The position numbers were made by a program, and so were the translations under genes. Under the pieces are notes generated by a model. The model had not been told where the DNA came from. It did not search any database and was given only the letters and a program-made list of their open reading frames with translations. From Prolixibacteraceae bacterium (GTDB lineage Bacteria; Bacteroidota; Bacteroidia; Bacteroidales; Prolixibacteraceae), in the NCBI GenBank assembly GCA_007116765.1, contig SKHV01000092.1, positions 1 to 7,156 on the forward strand: a stretch of DNA of 7,156 nt, given 5' to 3'. Shown piece by piece: positions 6,455 through 7,156 of this stretch (its first letter is position 1; every line of letters starts with the position of its first letter).

Positions 6455-7054
6455 CTATTTGCTTTCTCCGCTTTCTCCGCTGTCGCCACCGGCTGCAGCA
6501 GCCGCACGTGATGCACGTGTTACAAGTACGCGAACAACAGGAACCGATTTAGCATTCAAAATTTTCAAAGTTTCGGTTTCAACATCGCTTACACGATAAC
6601 TATCGCCAATTCCAAGCTCAGTTACATCAATAGTAATTGTGTCAGGTAAATCTTTAGGTAAGGCTTTAACCCACAAGCGGCGCATTTCAACCTGCATTCT
6701 ACCACCTTGACGAATACCTTTTGCAAAACCTTTTGTTTTTACAGGAATATTCACTTTCACCGGCTTATCTTCAACTGTTTTCAGAAAATCGATATGCAAG
6801 ACTTCATCTGTTACTGGGTGAAACTGAATGTCTTGCATAACAGCTTGAAGTTTTTCTTTTCCTAGGTCGATATTCACTAAAAATACCTCGGGAGTATAAA
6901 TCAATTTGCGCAAGTCAGATACATCAGCACAAAAGTGAACTACTTTTTCACCACCGTAAAGTACACATGGCACTTTGTCTTCACTTCTGAGTCTTTTTGA
7001 ATCTTTCTTACCCAACGATTCTCTAACTGTTCCTTTTAATTCGTATGTTTTCAT
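6455..7054 (-). CDS. rplY: 50S ribosomal protein L25 / general stress protein Ctc
   Basis: This is the long, two-domain form of L25 (Ctc or TL5 type), which binds 5S rRNA in the large subunit. The N-terminal L25 domain spans about 1-93, with VPCVLYGG (28-35) and the signature QDIQFHPVTDEVLHIDF (74-90). The C-terminal TL5-like beta domain follows at about 95-178, with GIRQGG, RRLWVKALPKDLPD and TELGIGDSYRVSD. The 199-residue length fits the two-domain form; the E. coli single-domain protein has 94. After residue 180 comes a low-complexity Ala tract, then a Gly/Ser/Glu tail encoded in part by a 9-bp tandem repeat. No clear Shine-Dalgarno site precedes the ATG at 7054, as is usual in Bacteroidota. 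It is first in its cluster, with its own promoter about 90 bases upstream. Confidence 0.96.
   Translation of the reverse strand: MKTYELKGTVRESLGKKDSKRLRSEDKVPCVLYGGEKVVHFCADVSDLRKLIYTPEVFLVNIDLGKEKLQAVMQDIQFHPVTDEVLHIDFLKTVEDKPVKVNIPVKTKGFAKGIRQGGRMQVEMRRLWVKALPKDLPDTITIDVTELGIGDSYRVSDVETETLKILNAKSVPVVRVLVTRASRAAAAAGGDSGESGESK
6462..6488 (-). repeat. 9-bp tandem repeat in the 3' end of rplY
   Basis: On the plus strand CTTTCTCCG occurs twice back to back (6462-6470 and 6471-6479), followed by a diverged third unit, CTGTCGCCA (6480-6488). In the protein this encodes the GES-GES tail, preceded by GDS. The repeat keeps the reading frame, so gain or loss of a unit would only change the tail length. 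Confidence 0.7.
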
Positions 7055-7070
7055 AATGTGTTGTAATGTG
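7054..7070 (-). repeat. 7-bp direct repeat at the rplY start
   Basis: On the minus strand CACATTA occurs twice, separated by CAA, and the second copy runs into the ATG start codon. It sits where a ribosome or a regulator would bind the messenger. The repeat is short and may be chance. Confidence 0.3.
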
Positions 7071-7144
7071 GTACTCAGCCCTTCCCAATTTCATATGGAA
7101 CAAACCGCATACACAGTTTATAAATAATTGTTTTTAAAGCGGTG

Positions 7145-7152
7145 CAAATATA
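7145..7152 (-). promoter_or_regulatory. Bacteroidota -7 promoter element for the rplY cluster
   Basis: TATATTTG on the minus strand is an exact match to the Bacteroidota primary-sigma -7 consensus TAnnTTTG. It lies 90 bases before the rplY ATG. The matching -33 TTTG would fall outside the window, so only half of the promoter can be checked. Transcription would be expected to begin at about 7138-7141, giving a leader of roughly 85 bases (7055 to about 7140) with no open gene in it. Confidence 0.65.
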
Positions 7153-7156
7153 TAAC

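Noticed and set aside
1..7156. Mobile elements, CRISPR arrays, tRNA or rRNA genes
   Set aside because: I saw no transposase or integrase motifs, no spaced repeats, no tRNA cloverleaf and no rRNA-like stretch; almost every base is in recognised genes.

Overview
The window looks like chromosomal DNA of a Bacteroidota (Bacteroidetes) bacterium, probably of the Bacteroidales/Marinilabiliales kind. The reasons are AT-rich intergenic DNA, a textbook Bacteroidota -7 element (TATATTTG) at the right edge, mostly weak Shine-Dalgarno sites, a protein that resembles the Bacteroidota-restricted DUF4924 family, and the order rplY-pth-S4 domain gene, which I associate with this phylum. These are housekeeping and envelope genes. 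I see no mobile element, CRISPR array, rRNA or tRNA.

Layout, left to right. (1) Positions 3239 down to 1, minus strand, are a tightly packed envelope operon. It holds a lipoprotein carrying only the C-terminal domain of 5'-nucleotidases, then a Tat-exported metallophosphatase carrying only the catalytic N-terminal domain (11-nt overlap), then lnt, the apolipoprotein N-acyltransferase (1-nt overlap, TAATG). The lnt gene runs off the left edge with 526 codons visible. (2) Positions 3240-3376 are a 137-bp divergent promoter region with two short inverted repeats. (3) Positions 3377-4896, plus strand, encode a secreted zinc N-acetylmuramoyl-L-alanine amidase with a LysM-like N-terminal part, coupled by TGATG to a small DCC-family (DUF393) thiol protein. 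(4) Positions 7054 down to 4893, minus strand, are a translation cluster: ribosomal protein L25/Ctc, peptidyl-tRNA hydrolase, an Hsp15-like S4 RNA-binding protein and a DUF4924-like protein. Its last stop codon overlaps the DCC gene stop tail to tail. A promoter for this cluster sits at 7145-7152.

How they work together. The left operon pairs a two-piece periplasmic nucleotidase with the enzyme that finishes lipoproteins, and one of the two pieces is itself a lipoprotein. The middle pair is cell-wall remodelling plus a thiol protein. The right operon groups a 5S rRNA-binding protein, the enzyme that recycles peptidyl-tRNA, and a homologue of a protein that binds 50S subunits still carrying nascent chains. 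This makes the uncharacterised DUF4924 member a candidate translation-quality-control factor. That gene, the split nucleotidase and the amidase/thiol pair are the most interesting points. I found no clearly new defence or mobile system.
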